45,680 nt of DNA from Pirellula sp. (GTDB taxonomy: Bacteria > Planctomycetota > Planctomycetia > Pirellulales > Pirellulaceae). The notes below the pieces were generated by a model. The model searched no databases, was not told where the DNA came from, and saw nothing but the letters and a program-made list of their open reading frames with translations. The stretch lies in contig JALOQS010000032.1 in assembly GCA_025459355.1 (NCBI GenBank), forward strand, positions 1 through 45,680. The letters run 5' to 3'. Shown in pieces: positions 16,846 through 25,902 of this stretch. The first letter of the stretch is position 1; each line of letters starts with the position of its first letter. Position numbers and translations under genes: made by a program.

Positions 16846-18484
16846 GAGTTAGCTCAATACCTGCCCCAAGATCTTCGACTTCGCGTTCACCAGAGAACAA
16901 TTCGAACGCGACCCGCAACTCTGCGATCGGCTTCCGAATCTTGCCTGTTAGCTCTGCTAAAGCCATGATCTTTTCGTCACCCAATTCTTCTTGGCAGGCT
17001 TCGAGCTTTTCGATCAGGTCCTTTAAAAGGCTTGCCTGTTTTTCGTTTTCCTTGAGTAGGACGGAGAATCCAAGCTCTTTGCCCTGAACCTTGTTCATGT
17101 TGTGAGTGGAAGGCCACTTACGTGATTTACCATTCATAGCCAGGTGTAGGGCCTCGAAGCGTTGGTGGGCTAATCGTCTCGCGTTTTTTACTTCGGGAGG
17201 TTGCGTTTGGCGAGGTTGTGATTGCGCGCCTGGGCCGCCTCCAGCCCCACCACCATAACCGAATCCCCCTTCGCCATCGGTTCCGCCACCGCCGCCACCA
17301 CCTCCGAGCCCACCACCACCAGGACCGCCGGGACCACCTGCACCTCCATAGCCGCCTGGTCCGCCCATACCACCAGGTCCGCCTGGTCCACCCATACCGC
17401 CAGGCCCGCCAGGTCCACCCGCCGCTGCTAGGGCTGTGGAGCTAACCACACGTACTCGCCAATCCTTGATCGATTTAATGCCGTAGGCTGCAAAGGCTTT
17501 GTAGAGCTTTTCGAGTTGGTCGTCAGGCAGCTTAGCGAGCTGAACCATCCCAATGGATCGGCATGCCGACTCCTTGATCCACTCGGACGCGTTTTCCGCG
17601 AGCATGATTTCCGAGACCAAGCTCGTGACAACTTCAGCCGCTTTAGTCCCTGATGGTGCATCGGGAGCAGCGGTTGATGACAGCAGAGTTAAGGTAACAA
17701 GACATTGCTCCCTTAATTTCTCGTGAGCGGCATCGGTGCGAAACGCTGGTTTCTCAATCTTAAGAAGATTCTCGATCGACTGAACCAAAGCAGCTCGGCC
17801 TGTTTCGGGAACATGTTTCGGTTTGGCGGGCTCTTCTGGCTTAAAGGTCGAGGCGTCAAACCTCAATTGGCGTTGCACTCCTTGGAGAGCCATATAAGTG
17901 ATCGCGTCGAGCGTTGGATTTTTGAGTAGATCATTATAAACGGGCAGCAATGCTCTTTCTGGAACCGGTGGAACTTGAGCCGCTGCAGGTGCTTCGTTGA
18001 GGGCCAGCATCACAGCCATAGCGTTGATACGACTCGCAGGCCAATACTCTTCACCGTCTTGAAGATTCTTATCTTCGGCCTTTAGAATTTTGAGAGGTTT
18101 GTTTTCGACCACGGGTAGCAGCAAGGCAATTAAGCCACGATTAAAATCTTTTGTGATCGTCTTAGTTTTCAAAGCGGTGTCCGCGTCACCGAGCAGATTT
18201 GTTCGAATGTTGTTAATCCTGGCTTGCTTGGCTAGGCTTCCCTCCGTCATCGAGGGTACTAAATATTTTGCGTAGTACTCCAACATCACTTTCAGATCCC
18301 CTTCGCCTCTAAGGATCTTTGACCGGTCTCTAGAAAGCTTGGTCGCCTCCTGGTTTGAAATAGGAGGCGGGATTTCCACGTAGTTCTGCGCCCAAGCCTC
18401 GGACGAGCAAGTTGACGCGGCTATTGTCCCTGATGCAACCACCAAACCCAATAAGAAACGTCTGGCTAAGGATTTCCAAATCAT
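16841..18484 (-). CDS. Secreted protein with Gly/Pro-rich low-complexity region
   Basis: A 547-residue exported protein with a long signal peptide ending near residue 32 (AWAQ). The N-terminal 350 residues are Ala/Leu/Lys-rich and helical, reading like a HEAT-type or other alpha-solenoid region, though no repeat is certain. At roughly 355-425 there is a low-complexity segment of GGPGG and GGMGG units followed by a poly-Gly run. A helical C-terminal domain of about 110 residues follows. No enzymatic motif is visible. The Gly/Pro segment could be a flexible linker or an extracellular adhesive or fibrous segment; neither is shown by sequence. Co-transcription partners are not evident. Confidence 0.82.
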   Translation of the reverse strand: MIWKSLARRFLLGLVVASGTIAASTCSSEAWAQNYVEIPPPISNQEATKLSRDRSKILRGEGDLKVMLEYYAKYLVPSMTEGSLAKQARINNIRTNLLGDADTALKTKTITKDFNRGLIALLLPVVENKPLKILKAEDKNLQDGEEYWPASRINAMAVMLALNEAPAAAQVPPVPERALLPVYNDLLKNPTLDAITYMALQGVQRQLRFDASTFKPEEPAKPKHVPETGRAALVQSIENLLKIEKPAFRTDAAHEKLREQCLVTLTLLSSTAAPDAPSGTKAAEVVTSLVSEIMLAENASEWIKESACRSIGMVQLAKLPDDQLEKLYKAFAAYGIKSIKDWRVRVVSSTALAAAGGPGGPGGMGGPGGPGGMGGPGGYGGAGGPGGPGGGGLGGGGGGGGTDGEGGFGYGGGAGGGPGAQSQPRQTQPPEVKNARRLAHQRFEALHLAMNGKSRKWPSTHNMNKVQGKELGFSVLLKENEKQASLLKDLIEKLEACQEELGDEKIMALAELTGKIRKPIAELRVAFELFSGEREVEDLGAGIELTP

Positions 18485-18801
18485 GGCAACACCACTGAAA
18501 AAGAGGAGAAGACCCGATCAACTCAGGTTTTTTTGACACTCTTATCCAGATTACGGCCTTGTCCCCCCCGCTGTCAACTTTCTTGCCGCCAATTCTAAAA
18601 GAAGCGTCCGAAATCCGGAGGATTTCGACCTGACTCCAGAAACGGGTTATCCTCAAACCACAAACCACTTGCTAGAATTAGAAGAAGTTTGTAGGGAAGC
18701 ACACTATCTGACCACTAGACGCTGGTAGTCGAGCTGTCGCCTTATTATTTTTTCTACTTTTACTGACGCCAGAATGGCTCAGGCACAAACGAACTGCATA
18801 T
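18485..18801. other. Divergent intergenic region with perfect hairpin
   Basis: The 317 bases between the minus-strand Gly-rich protein gene and the plus-strand disordered protein gene hold no gene. A perfect 8-bp stem with a 3-base loop, cgaaatcc-gga-ggatttcg, is at 18609-18627 in the middle of the gap. It is symmetrical enough to be a regulator-binding site for either gene. TTGACA is present at about 18531 but no good -10 box follows. Confidence 0.5.
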
Positions 18802-20364
18802 ATGTCGGATCATTGGAACAGTTTGGCAAATCTCCTCGGTACCCCATCACTTTCTCCTCAGTCCAAAAAAGGGACCGATGGAGCCGGTACCAAAGCAAAA
18901 GAAATCGCCCAACCGCAAGAGTCGACGGCGATCGTGGAAACGAGTAAATCGGTGGCTAAGGAACCGTCAAAGCTTCGATCGGGTTGGGACGCGGTCACAT
19001 CCTTTTTTGGGATTCAGTCTGCCGCCAGCACGGAATCAAAAGCCGATGACAGTCGGGCTGCGATCGAGCCAGTGGCTAAACAACAGAATGCACCGTCCCG
19101 AGAACCACGCCCCGAACCGAAGTCTTCGTCAAACGTTCGAGGTGGCAAAAAGAGTGGTAAGCCCAGCCACTGGAACGATGATGCAGAAAGCACGGTCGAA
19201 CCAACGGAAACAAAAGCCAAACAAACATCTGCACCGAACCCAGCCGAGACTTTTGCCTCGACCGATGAGGAACCAGTCGTTTCCTTTGGGGGCCGCAAAC
19301 GGGAGCGGAATGAACGCAAAGAGAACACCAGACCACCGCGCGAGCCGAGACCGCCACGAGAGCCGAGGTCTCAGAGAGAGCCTAGAGAGCCACGCGAGTC
19401 GGTCGCCGAGAAGAGCGAATCACCCCGACAATCGATAGCCCCACCCCCGGCTTTCCTCGCTGCTTCAAGCACTTTGGAATCGGACGATATCGATGGTCCG
19501 GTGGAACGACGCTCTCAGCGACGAGCTCCTCGTCGAGGGCGGTCCGATGACCTGGATGACGGTGCAGTCGAGGCGGCACCAGCTCGAAGCACCAGCGAGA
19601 GACGAGACCGACCATCGAGCCGACGAGCTAGACCCTCGGAAACTACCCCCTCCGAAGCCAGATCCTCTGAGACCAGTCGATCCGCTGAGACTCTCCGTGA
19701 CGACAGCTCCGAGGAATCAGTCGTTCGCACCGAGGAAACCCGAGGCAGCGAGAGGCCGAGTCGCGGAGGGCGCGACAGAGGCGGGCGAGAGCGTCCTCAA
19801 CGCAATCGTTCTGATCGAGATCGCCCGGAACGCGGCGAACGCGGCGAACGGGAAACGGTTGATCGCGACCGACCAGAAACCGATTCTCCAATAAAAGATG
19901 CACCCGAACGTGAAAATGTCCGTCGCGGCCGTGACCGACGAACTCGAAATGACGATTCGAGAACGGAACCAGAACGCAGACGCCCCGAGGCAGCGCGACG
20001 TGCTCCGGTCGACGAAGTAGGTTTTGGTGCTGGCCTGCAAGATTCCGATGACGATTCGGATTATCTAGCTTCCGATGACGACTCCACCGCATCCACGGAG
20101 CAAGACGGCTCGGAGCGAAGCACAGACGGTGCACGCCGAGGTCGAAACCCACGTCGCGGTCGTCGATCCTCCGGGCGGGCTGCTCCGAGTGCCGATGATG
20201 CCGAACGCATGGAAGCAGACGAATCAGAAAAGAAGTTCATCAAAGTCCCATCGTGGATCGAAGCATTGGACGGCATTTTGCAATCCAATATGGACAATCA
20301 CCAACGAAATAATCACGGCCGCGATCGGAATCGGGGCCGTGGGCCACGAAACAATGATCGTTAG
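18802..20364 (+). CDS. Large disordered Arg/Glu/Ser/Pro-rich protein
   Basis: A 520-residue protein, nearly all low-complexity. Residues about 170-215 have repeats of the PPREPR and REPRE type, and 290-400 are rich in RGG-, RGR- and GRDR-type motifs and Asp/Glu. Two parts look ordered and may be conserved: the first 20 residues (MSDHWNSLANLLG) and a C-terminal segment, KVPSWIEALDGILQSNM, followed by an RGR-rich tail (DRNRGRGPRNND). The alternating-charge, RG-rich composition resembles RNA-binding or degradosome-scaffold regions of other proteins, and this is only analogy. No signal peptide or membrane helix. Its end overlaps the convergent transaldolase gene by 4 bases. Confidence 0.8.
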   Translation: MSDHWNSLANLLGTPSLSPQSKKGTDGAGTKAKEIAQPQESTAIVETSKSVAKEPSKLRSGWDAVTSFFGIQSAASTESKADDSRAAIEPVAKQQNAPSREPRPEPKSSSNVRGGKKSGKPSHWNDDAESTVEPTETKAKQTSAPNPAETFASTDEEPVVSFGGRKRERNERKENTRPPREPRPPREPRSQREPREPRESVAEKSESPRQSIAPPPAFLAASSTLESDDIDGPVERRSQRRAPRRGRSDDLDDGAVEAAPARSTSERRDRPSSRRARPSETTPSEARSSETSRSAETLRDDSSEESVVRTEETRGSERPSRGGRDRGGRERPQRNRSDRDRPERGERGERETVDRDRPETDSPIKDAPERENVRRGRDRRTRNDDSRTEPERRRPEAARRAPVDEVGFGAGLQDSDDDSDYLASDDDSTASTEQDGSERSTDGARRGRNPRRGRRSSGRAAPSADDAERMEADESEKKFIKVPSWIEALDGILQSNMDNHQRNNHGRDRNRGRGPRNNDR

Positions 20365-21413
20365 TTAGCCGCTTGTCGCTTTTGACGAATCGTTTCAAGC
20401 AATTGTTTTTGAGGAGCAACGAATTTTGCGATTCCTTGCTCCATCAAAACCTTCTCCAAATCCTCAATATCGATCGCAGCATCCAACTCCGCTTGAAGTT
20501 CGGTCGATAACATTTCTTTGATTCTTGAAACAAATTGCTGCCCCGAAGAGGACACGGCCAAATTGGTTTCGGGTGGATTCGTTTGAATATCCGATCCCGC
20601 CAAAGCAGCCACATACTTCCAAGGGACATCGGCGGGATTTTTCGTTCCGGTGCTTGCAAAGATGATCTCTTGCTCTAACGGCGTTTGGTGGGACGCCCAA
20701 AACGTTTGGTTGTTCAGCCAAAGTCGTTTCGCGTTCAAGATACCGTATTGCCCCTGAGAGTCTTTTGATAAATCTGGGTGTTTTTCTAACGTGTACTGAT
20801 CGATTCGAGAAACGAAGATGCTATACACACTCTTGAAGCCATCCAAGGATTCTCGTTTTTGCGCTCCCCTCCACACTGCATCTCGTGCTAGCTCATACTG
20901 TCGCTTAGTGAAGATAAGAGTGACGTTGAGGGCAACCCCTTGGGACGCGAGCGTCTCTACGGCATCCAAGCCAGCGGGCGTGGCCGGCACCTTGATCATT
21001 CGATTTTTATGTCCTCGCCACCAAAAAAGACCGAGCTCGATGTAGCGGGCCACTTGTTGCTGATGCGTCAATCCGAGCGAGGAATCTTCTACCAACGGAT
21101 CTAATTCAAAGCTTACCCAACCTGCATTTCCTGAGGTCTTTTCCCAGATCGGCAGAAATTTCTCTTGGGCTTCTCGCACCAAGGCATCCGTGACATTCCA
21201 ACAGATGGTTTCGTCATCTTGTCCCTTTGCTATAAAGGAAGCGATAGAGTCATCGAATCTGCCGGATCGAACTAAAGCGGACACGATGATTGGATTGCTA
21301 GTCGCTCCGACCGCACCCCACTCTATGTTTTGCTTCACCAACTTGGGGTCGATGGAATCAAGGTAAAGTTTGGTTCCCGTTTGGATAAGGGATTGAATCG
21401 AGGGGTTCGACAT
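20361..21413 (-). CDS. tal: Transaldolase
   Basis: A 350-residue transaldolase, the pentose phosphate enzyme that moves a dihydroxyacetone unit between sugar phosphates. The pattern GATSNPIIV is at residues 36-44, VSFELDP at 100-106, and the Schiff-base Lys is Lys141 in MIKVPATPAGL. The length is near that of the long bacterial form (about 350-380). The phosphate-binding region includes SVYSIFVSRID. Its stop codon overlaps the stop region of the convergent disordered-protein gene. It is divergent from the SDR gene, with only 26 bases between starts, so the two promoters must overlap the coding regions or be shared. Confidence 0.93.
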   Translation of the reverse strand: MSNPSIQSLIQTGTKLYLDSIDPKLVKQNIEWGAVGATSNPIIVSALVRSGRFDDSIASFIAKGQDDETICWNVTDALVREAQEKFLPIWEKTSGNAGWVSFELDPLVEDSSLGLTHQQQVARYIELGLFWWRGHKNRMIKVPATPAGLDAVETLASQGVALNVTLIFTKRQYELARDAVWRGAQKRESLDGFKSVYSIFVSRIDQYTLEKHPDLSKDSQGQYGILNAKRLWLNNQTFWASHQTPLEQEIIFASTGTKNPADVPWKYVAALAGSDIQTNPPETNLAVSSSGQQFVSRIKEMLSTELQAELDAAIDIEDLEKVLMEQGIAKFVAPQKQLLETIRQKRQAAN

Positions 21414-21439
21414 TTTTTAAGGCTTTCGTCTAAAGTGCA

Positions 21440-22285
21440 GTGAGTACAGATTCGGATCAGAGAATGCAACAGAGTCATCAGAACGCAGAAATCAATTCTA
21501 GCGGAGCGCCGGTCGCTTGGGTGACGGGTAGTGGTGCAGCTAGAGTCGGCCAACAGATCGCTAGACGATTCGCCGCAGGCGGATATCGAATCGTTATTCA
21601 TGCGAATCAATCGATCACCAAGGCCCAGAATTTCTCCGAAGAGCTCTCCAAAGCTGGCGTCGAAAACTGCTTGGTTCAAGGAGATTTAGCAGATCCTGAC
21701 TTTGCCGCCAAGTCTGTGGCAACGATTATTGATCGATTTGGCCGCCTTGATGTCTTAGTTAACTCGGCCGCGATTTGGGATTGGAAACCCTTTGAGGACG
21801 TGACGCCGCAAGATGTTGAGCATCAGTTTAGAGTCAACTCGCTCGGTACGTTTCTTTGTAGTCAGCATGCGGGATTGGCGATGGTTCGGCAATCCTTTGG
21901 CGGCTCGATTATCTTGATTGGCGATTGGGCCGTAACTCGCCCCTACTCCAATTTTGCAGCTTATTTTGTGGGCAAGGGAGCGATCGAGACCATGACGAAA
22001 TCGTTAGCGGTGGAGTTGGCAATTCGCAATCCAAACATCCGAGTCAACGCAGTGTTGCCTGGGCCCGTCATGCTGGACCAGTCGATCAGCCAAGCACAAT
22101 CAACCAGGATTGCTCAAGACTGTTTACTAAAGAGGCTTGGAACACCGGAGGATGTGGCGGAAGCAGCTTTCTTTTTATCTCAGCAGCAATTCATCACCGG
22201 TGCATGTTTACCCGTCGACGGTGGCCGCAGCATTTACGCGGGAGGCGGGACAGACTCCATCGCCCACCCGACATTTTCTGAATAG
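21440..22285 (+). CDS. SDR oxidoreductase, pteridine-reductase-like
   Basis: A 281-residue short-chain dehydrogenase. The nucleotide-binding motif is TGSGAARVG (29-37), matching the TGxxxRxG variant typical of pteridine reductases (PTR1, FolM) rather than the usual TGxxxGxG. The catalytic set also fits that branch: Asp162 in IGDWAV sits where classical SDRs have Ser, with Tyr175 and Lys179 in AYFVGKG. NSA is at 108-110. It may reduce dihydrobiopterin, dihydromonapterin or dihydrofolate with NADPH. The start at GTG 21440 lacks a good ribosome-binding site; ATG 21464 is an alternative. Confidence 0.85.
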   Translation: MSTDSDQRMQQSHQNAEINSSGAPVAWVTGSGAARVGQQIARRFAAGGYRIVIHANQSITKAQNFSEELSKAGVENCLVQGDLADPDFAAKSVATIIDRFGRLDVLVNSAAIWDWKPFEDVTPQDVEHQFRVNSLGTFLCSQHAGLAMVRQSFGGSIILIGDWAVTRPYSNFAAYFVGKGAIETMTKSLAVELAIRNPNIRVNAVLPGPVMLDQSISQAQSTRIAQDCLLKRLGTPEDVAEAAFFLSQQQFITGACLPVDGGRSIYAGGGTDSIAHPTFSE

Positions 22286-22397
22286 GCTCTATCAACAGTG
22301 AATTTCGATCAAAGTGAATCCCTATTAAGCTGAACCTCCAGTACGGTGCATCCACTCGTTCAAACGAAATGCCTGGGCCAGCGAAAATCCAGTTTGA

Positions 22398-23596
22398 TTA
22401 TTTGTCAGCGACCGTGTCTCCGATCCACTTGCCTTTTTCACCTTGTGTCGCGTCGCGCAAAATGATTTCACCCACCTGGAGGCCACTCTTGATTTCGATG
22501 TTGTCTCCTCGCTTTGAGCCTAGCAGAACCACGCCCTCGGTAACTTGACCGTCTTTGATCTTCCATACCTTGTCGACTCCAGCAAATCGAAGCACCGATT
22601 TTTCCGGGACCGCAACCGCCTTGGCTTCAGGGTCCAACTCTAGAACAGCCTCTCCGAACAATCCACTCCGTAGCAGCCCATCTGTGTTATCTAGATCGAC
22701 CTCGAATCCTAGCGATCGGTTGCTTGGCTCCAGGTTCGGATTGATGCGAGACACCGTTCCCTCGCGCACTTGATCACTCAAGTCAAAGTGAATAGCGATT
22801 CGCTGGCCGATTTTGAGTAAATGAGCGTATCGCTCTGGGACACTGGTTCGGAATCGCAGTTTTTTAGTGCGTACCACCGACAACAATGTCTGCCCCGCTT
22901 GAACAAACGTACCGGGGGATACCATCCTCGCTTGAACCGTTCCTTCGAAGGGTGATGAAACTTTCGTTTCGCGTAACTGCTCATGAGCCAAATCTCTCTG
23001 GGCAGATTGCACGGATATGAGCGCGATCTTCTCTCGCACCGAGTTTAACGAGGACTGATATCGAGCCCGCGCGACCCTTTCCGCGGACTCCGCCAGTCAT
23101 CTTCGGTTGCAAGACTCGTCATACGAGCCAGAGTCTGCGTCGCTTCATCGAGCAAGGCCTTTGCCTCCTGAACAGGCGGTGCCTTTTCTGGATTCAGATT
23201 TTCTAAGGGATCACCAGGCTTTAAGCCAACCGCCGCACGGGCTTGTTGGAGCTGGGCGTCAGCCTGTTCAGCCAAGAGCTGAAAGTCTGTTGGATCCAGC
23301 TGTACAAGCATCTTTTCTGGGTCAACCAAATCCCCAACATCGACCAGAACGCTTTCCACTCGCCCCGCTACTTTTGCGCTTAACGTCGTCGTTTCATCAG
23401 CTACGAGGCTACCTTGGCAACGGGTATTGGTCGTCCAGGGTACCAAGTCGACTTTGTGGATTTCGCCAGAGACCTCTTTCTCGGCCGGTGCGTTATCGGT
23501 CGAGCCAAGAGGCGATTTGTTGCAACCAACGACCAACAAACCCGAGAGAATGATGGCGGGTGACAGCGATATGGGTCGAATCATTCGATCGATCAT
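22398..23596 (-). pseudogene. RND-type efflux adaptor lipoprotein, frameshifted
   Basis: A membrane fusion protein of the HlyD/AcrA type split into two frames. The first piece (from 23596) has a lipoprotein signal with lipobox LVVGC (Cys25), then the lipoyl-like half (LSAKVAGRVESVLVDVGD) and helical hairpin. The second piece has the returning hairpin, the second lipoyl half (VSSPFEGTVQARMVSPG) and the beta-barrel. Reading the second frame upstream gives AESAERVARARYQ, which joins to the first frame after EDDW. One missing G in the tgg-cgg context (plus strand about 23090-23095) would restore a 399-residue protein. No RND pump gene adjoins it, so it is an orphan adaptor, and probably non-functional unless the frameshift is an error. 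Confidence 0.8.
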
Positions 23597-23650
23597 GTAG
23601 GCTTCGTGTGGCGGGAGGCAAATGCGGAGTTTTGTTTATTGAGACTTGAG

Positions 23651-23676
23651 CGTCAGCCTACTTTAGCTGGCTGACG
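23651..23676. repeat. Perfect inverted repeat, 8-bp stem
   Basis: cgtcagcc (23651-23658) pairs with ggctgacg (23669-23676) across a 10-base loop. It lies between the esterase stop and the adaptor start, both on the minus strand. A T-tract is absent on both sides, so it may be a rho-independent-like 3' hairpin for the esterase mRNA or an interspersed repeat element. Confidence 0.55.
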
Positions 23677-23869
23677 AGTCCAGCCCCCATTCTGATCCGA
23701 CTCTCCAGAATCGCAATTCGGATTCCCATAGCCCAACGCAAGACAGCCGCTTTCGCCGATGATTTACACGTTTTCTTTAAAAATTAATCCAGCGAAAAAC
23801 CGACGGGTCTATCGCGATGAGCCATGACAACATATTCCGCAGCACCGCGAACCCCGCTTGCGTCCAAAG

Positions 23870-24721
23870 CTATTTCAGATGCTTCTCGAACCAAGCTAAC
23901 ATCCCCGCATACAGCCGCTTGTTGCCCTCCCCGTCAAATCCGTGTCCCGCATCCTTGATAACAACAAACTCTGTGGGGACATTGTTGGCTTTGAGTTCTT
24001 GCTCGATTTTTTCACTGTGCCAGATGGGAACCAACTCGTCCTTGTCGCCATGAATCAGAAAGGTCGGAGCGTCATCTTTGGAAACGTGTTTCAAGGGCGA
24101 GAACTGATCCGCTTTCTTTGGGTCGAACTTGAGCGCAGGGAATTGTTCACGAATAGGATTATCGATCGCCACATAAGGGCCCAGATCGGTAGGGGGAAAG
24201 ACAGCCGCTACGGCCGCAACACGCGGGCTAGACGCCGCGTCTCCGACATCATTGGTTTGAGTTCCCAAGATCAACGACAGGTGCCCACCTGCGCTAAAGC
24301 CAAAGACACCTAGTTTATCTTTGTTGATTTGGTGTTCGCTCGCATTTTCTGCAATGTGCTTTAATGCCAGCTTTACATCAGACACGATTTCTGGCACGAC
24401 GTACTTGGGACTACTCCCGTGGCGCACGGGAAGAATCGTATAGCCTTCGTTGAGTAGAGGCGCGAACAATGTGCTGGCCATCTGCTCGGCTGGTATCCAG
24501 GTTGACACCCAGCCGCCACTGACCATAAAAATAAGACCAATCCCTTTCGCGTTCTTGGTCGGAGTAATCACATCATAGGTGAGAGCCATGCCATCTTTAT
24601 GGCCGTATACGATGTCTGGCTTGACGCTGAATTTGTCTTGTTGAGCGTGGACAGGAGCCAATCGTGTCGTGGTCCAACTTAGGACCACTAGCAATACGAA
24701 CAAATTTGAAAACGTTTTCAT
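23870..24721 (-). CDS. Secreted alpha/beta hydrolase (esterase/peptidase-like)
   Basis: A 283-residue exported hydrolase. The signal peptide ends around VHAQ (residue 26). The active site is Ser143 in GFSAGG, Asp228 in HGDKDELVP and His260 in AGHGF. The fold matches acetyl-xylan-esterase or BD-FAE-type enzymes, which in this group often remove ester side groups from plant or algal polysaccharide; the actual substrate is not shown by sequence. It is divergent from the lipase-like gene, with 121 bases between them. Confidence 0.9.
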   Translation of the reverse strand: MKTFSNLFVLLVVLSWTTTRLAPVHAQQDKFSVKPDIVYGHKDGMALTYDVITPTKNAKGIGLIFMVSGGWVSTWIPAEQMASTLFAPLLNEGYTILPVRHGSSPKYVVPEIVSDVKLALKHIAENASEHQINKDKLGVFGFSAGGHLSLILGTQTNDVGDAASSPRVAAVAAVFPPTDLGPYVAIDNPIREQFPALKFDPKKADQFSPLKHVSKDDAPTFLIHGDKDELVPIWHSEKIEQELKANNVPTEFVVIKDAGHGFDGEGNKRLYAGMLAWFEKHLK

Positions 24722-24842
24722 AGTGACAATGGAGTGCTGGATGCGGATACCGGACGAAACATAAAATCTAGGCTAACGGGCCGAACAATACCAAGTATAA
24801 CAAAAATGGGCGTGGAAAGCCGACGACTCGTAAGCGACGGAA

Positions 24843-25883
24843 ATGATGATCAGAAAACAATTCTTAACTTCTGCGGCGATCTGGTTAGCCTCTCTGGCGT
24901 TACTCATTTCGCCGTCGCGCGGTCAAGAACTGCCGGAGAGTGTAGAAGTGGATGAAAACAAGCGAGGTTGGAATTTAGCTTTTCCGACTTTAGGAGGCAA
25001 ACAGTTCTGGACTGATCACCGTTGGTGGCATGGTTGGCGTGTTCAATACAACGGAACGCTCGACCATTGGCGATTGATCGATCCAAACGGAGTGCGTAGA
25101 GCTTGGGGCGGGAGGAAAGCCATGCTTGATGAGCTGGACGCTGTCATTCAGCGTTCGCCGAGCCAAATCAAGATTGAAGAAGTTGTGATACTGGCTCACG
25201 GGTTATTCCGGACGAAAGAAAGCATGAGCCCCATTGTTGACGAGTGGGAGAAGACTCATGGTTCGCAACCCAGTTATCGAAGCGATGCGAGTGAACCCGT
25301 ATCCGAAAGACCACAGAAAATATTTGTTCCCGTATCTTACGCCAGCACTCGTGAATCGATCAACGATCATGCCGAGGCATTTCGAGAGCTTGTGGAGAAT
25401 TTGCCTGGCGAGCCTCGCGTCAGCTTTGTCGGCCACAGCTTGGGTAACATTGTGTTTCGTCGTGCGATTGGAGAATGGCAAACTGCGGGCGATCCGCACC
25501 ACGTTTTAATGCGGCTAAACCGAGCCGTTATGCTGGGGCCACCCAATCAAGGTTCAGCGTTTGCCGCGAGCCTTTCCCGGCTGGGTGTCTTTGAAACACT
25601 GACGGGAGCGAGTGGTATGCATTTAGGCCCGGCGTGGGATAAGCTGCAATCGTCGTTGGGCACACCTCCCTGTCCGTTTGCGATTGTTATCGGCGACATT
25701 TCGGGGTCCTATCTTAGCAACCCATTGTTAGAGGGGCGGAGCGACGGGATCGTTACGGTTGAGGAGGCGCAGCTAGAGGGCGCAGCCGAGACGAAGACAT
25801 TCCCGGTGCTTCATTCTTTTTTGATGAGCGATCCTGAGATCATCAAAGCAACGCTATCGTTTTTGGATGGGCGTTCGTTGTAG
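24843..25883 (+). CDS. Secreted lipase-like alpha/beta hydrolase
   Basis: A 346-residue exported protein with signal peptide MMIRKQFLTSAAIWLASLAL (cleavage near residue 27). The lipase elbow GHSLGN gives Ser199; candidate partners are the Asp in RSDGIV (about residue 300) and the His in LHSFLM (about residue 325). AHGLFRTKESM (118-128) forms the oxyanion side. It resembles PGAP1/lipase class 3-like serine hydrolases, and its substrate is unknown. It probably acts outside the cytoplasm. It is divergent from the esterase gene, so the 121-base gap likely holds both promoters, none of which I can define. Confidence 0.87.
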   Translation: MMIRKQFLTSAAIWLASLALLISPSRGQELPESVEVDENKRGWNLAFPTLGGKQFWTDHRWWHGWRVQYNGTLDHWRLIDPNGVRRAWGGRKAMLDELDAVIQRSPSQIKIEEVVILAHGLFRTKESMSPIVDEWEKTHGSQPSYRSDASEPVSERPQKIFVPVSYASTRESINDHAEAFRELVENLPGEPRVSFVGHSLGNIVFRRAIGEWQTAGDPHHVLMRLNRAVMLGPPNQGSAFAASLSRLGVFETLTGASGMHLGPAWDKLQSSLGTPPCPFAIVIGDISGSYLSNPLLEGRSDGIVTVEEAQLEGAAETKTFPVLHSFLMSDPEIIKATLSFLDGRSL

Positions 25884-25902
25884 GGAATCACCCCTTGAAG
25901 AA

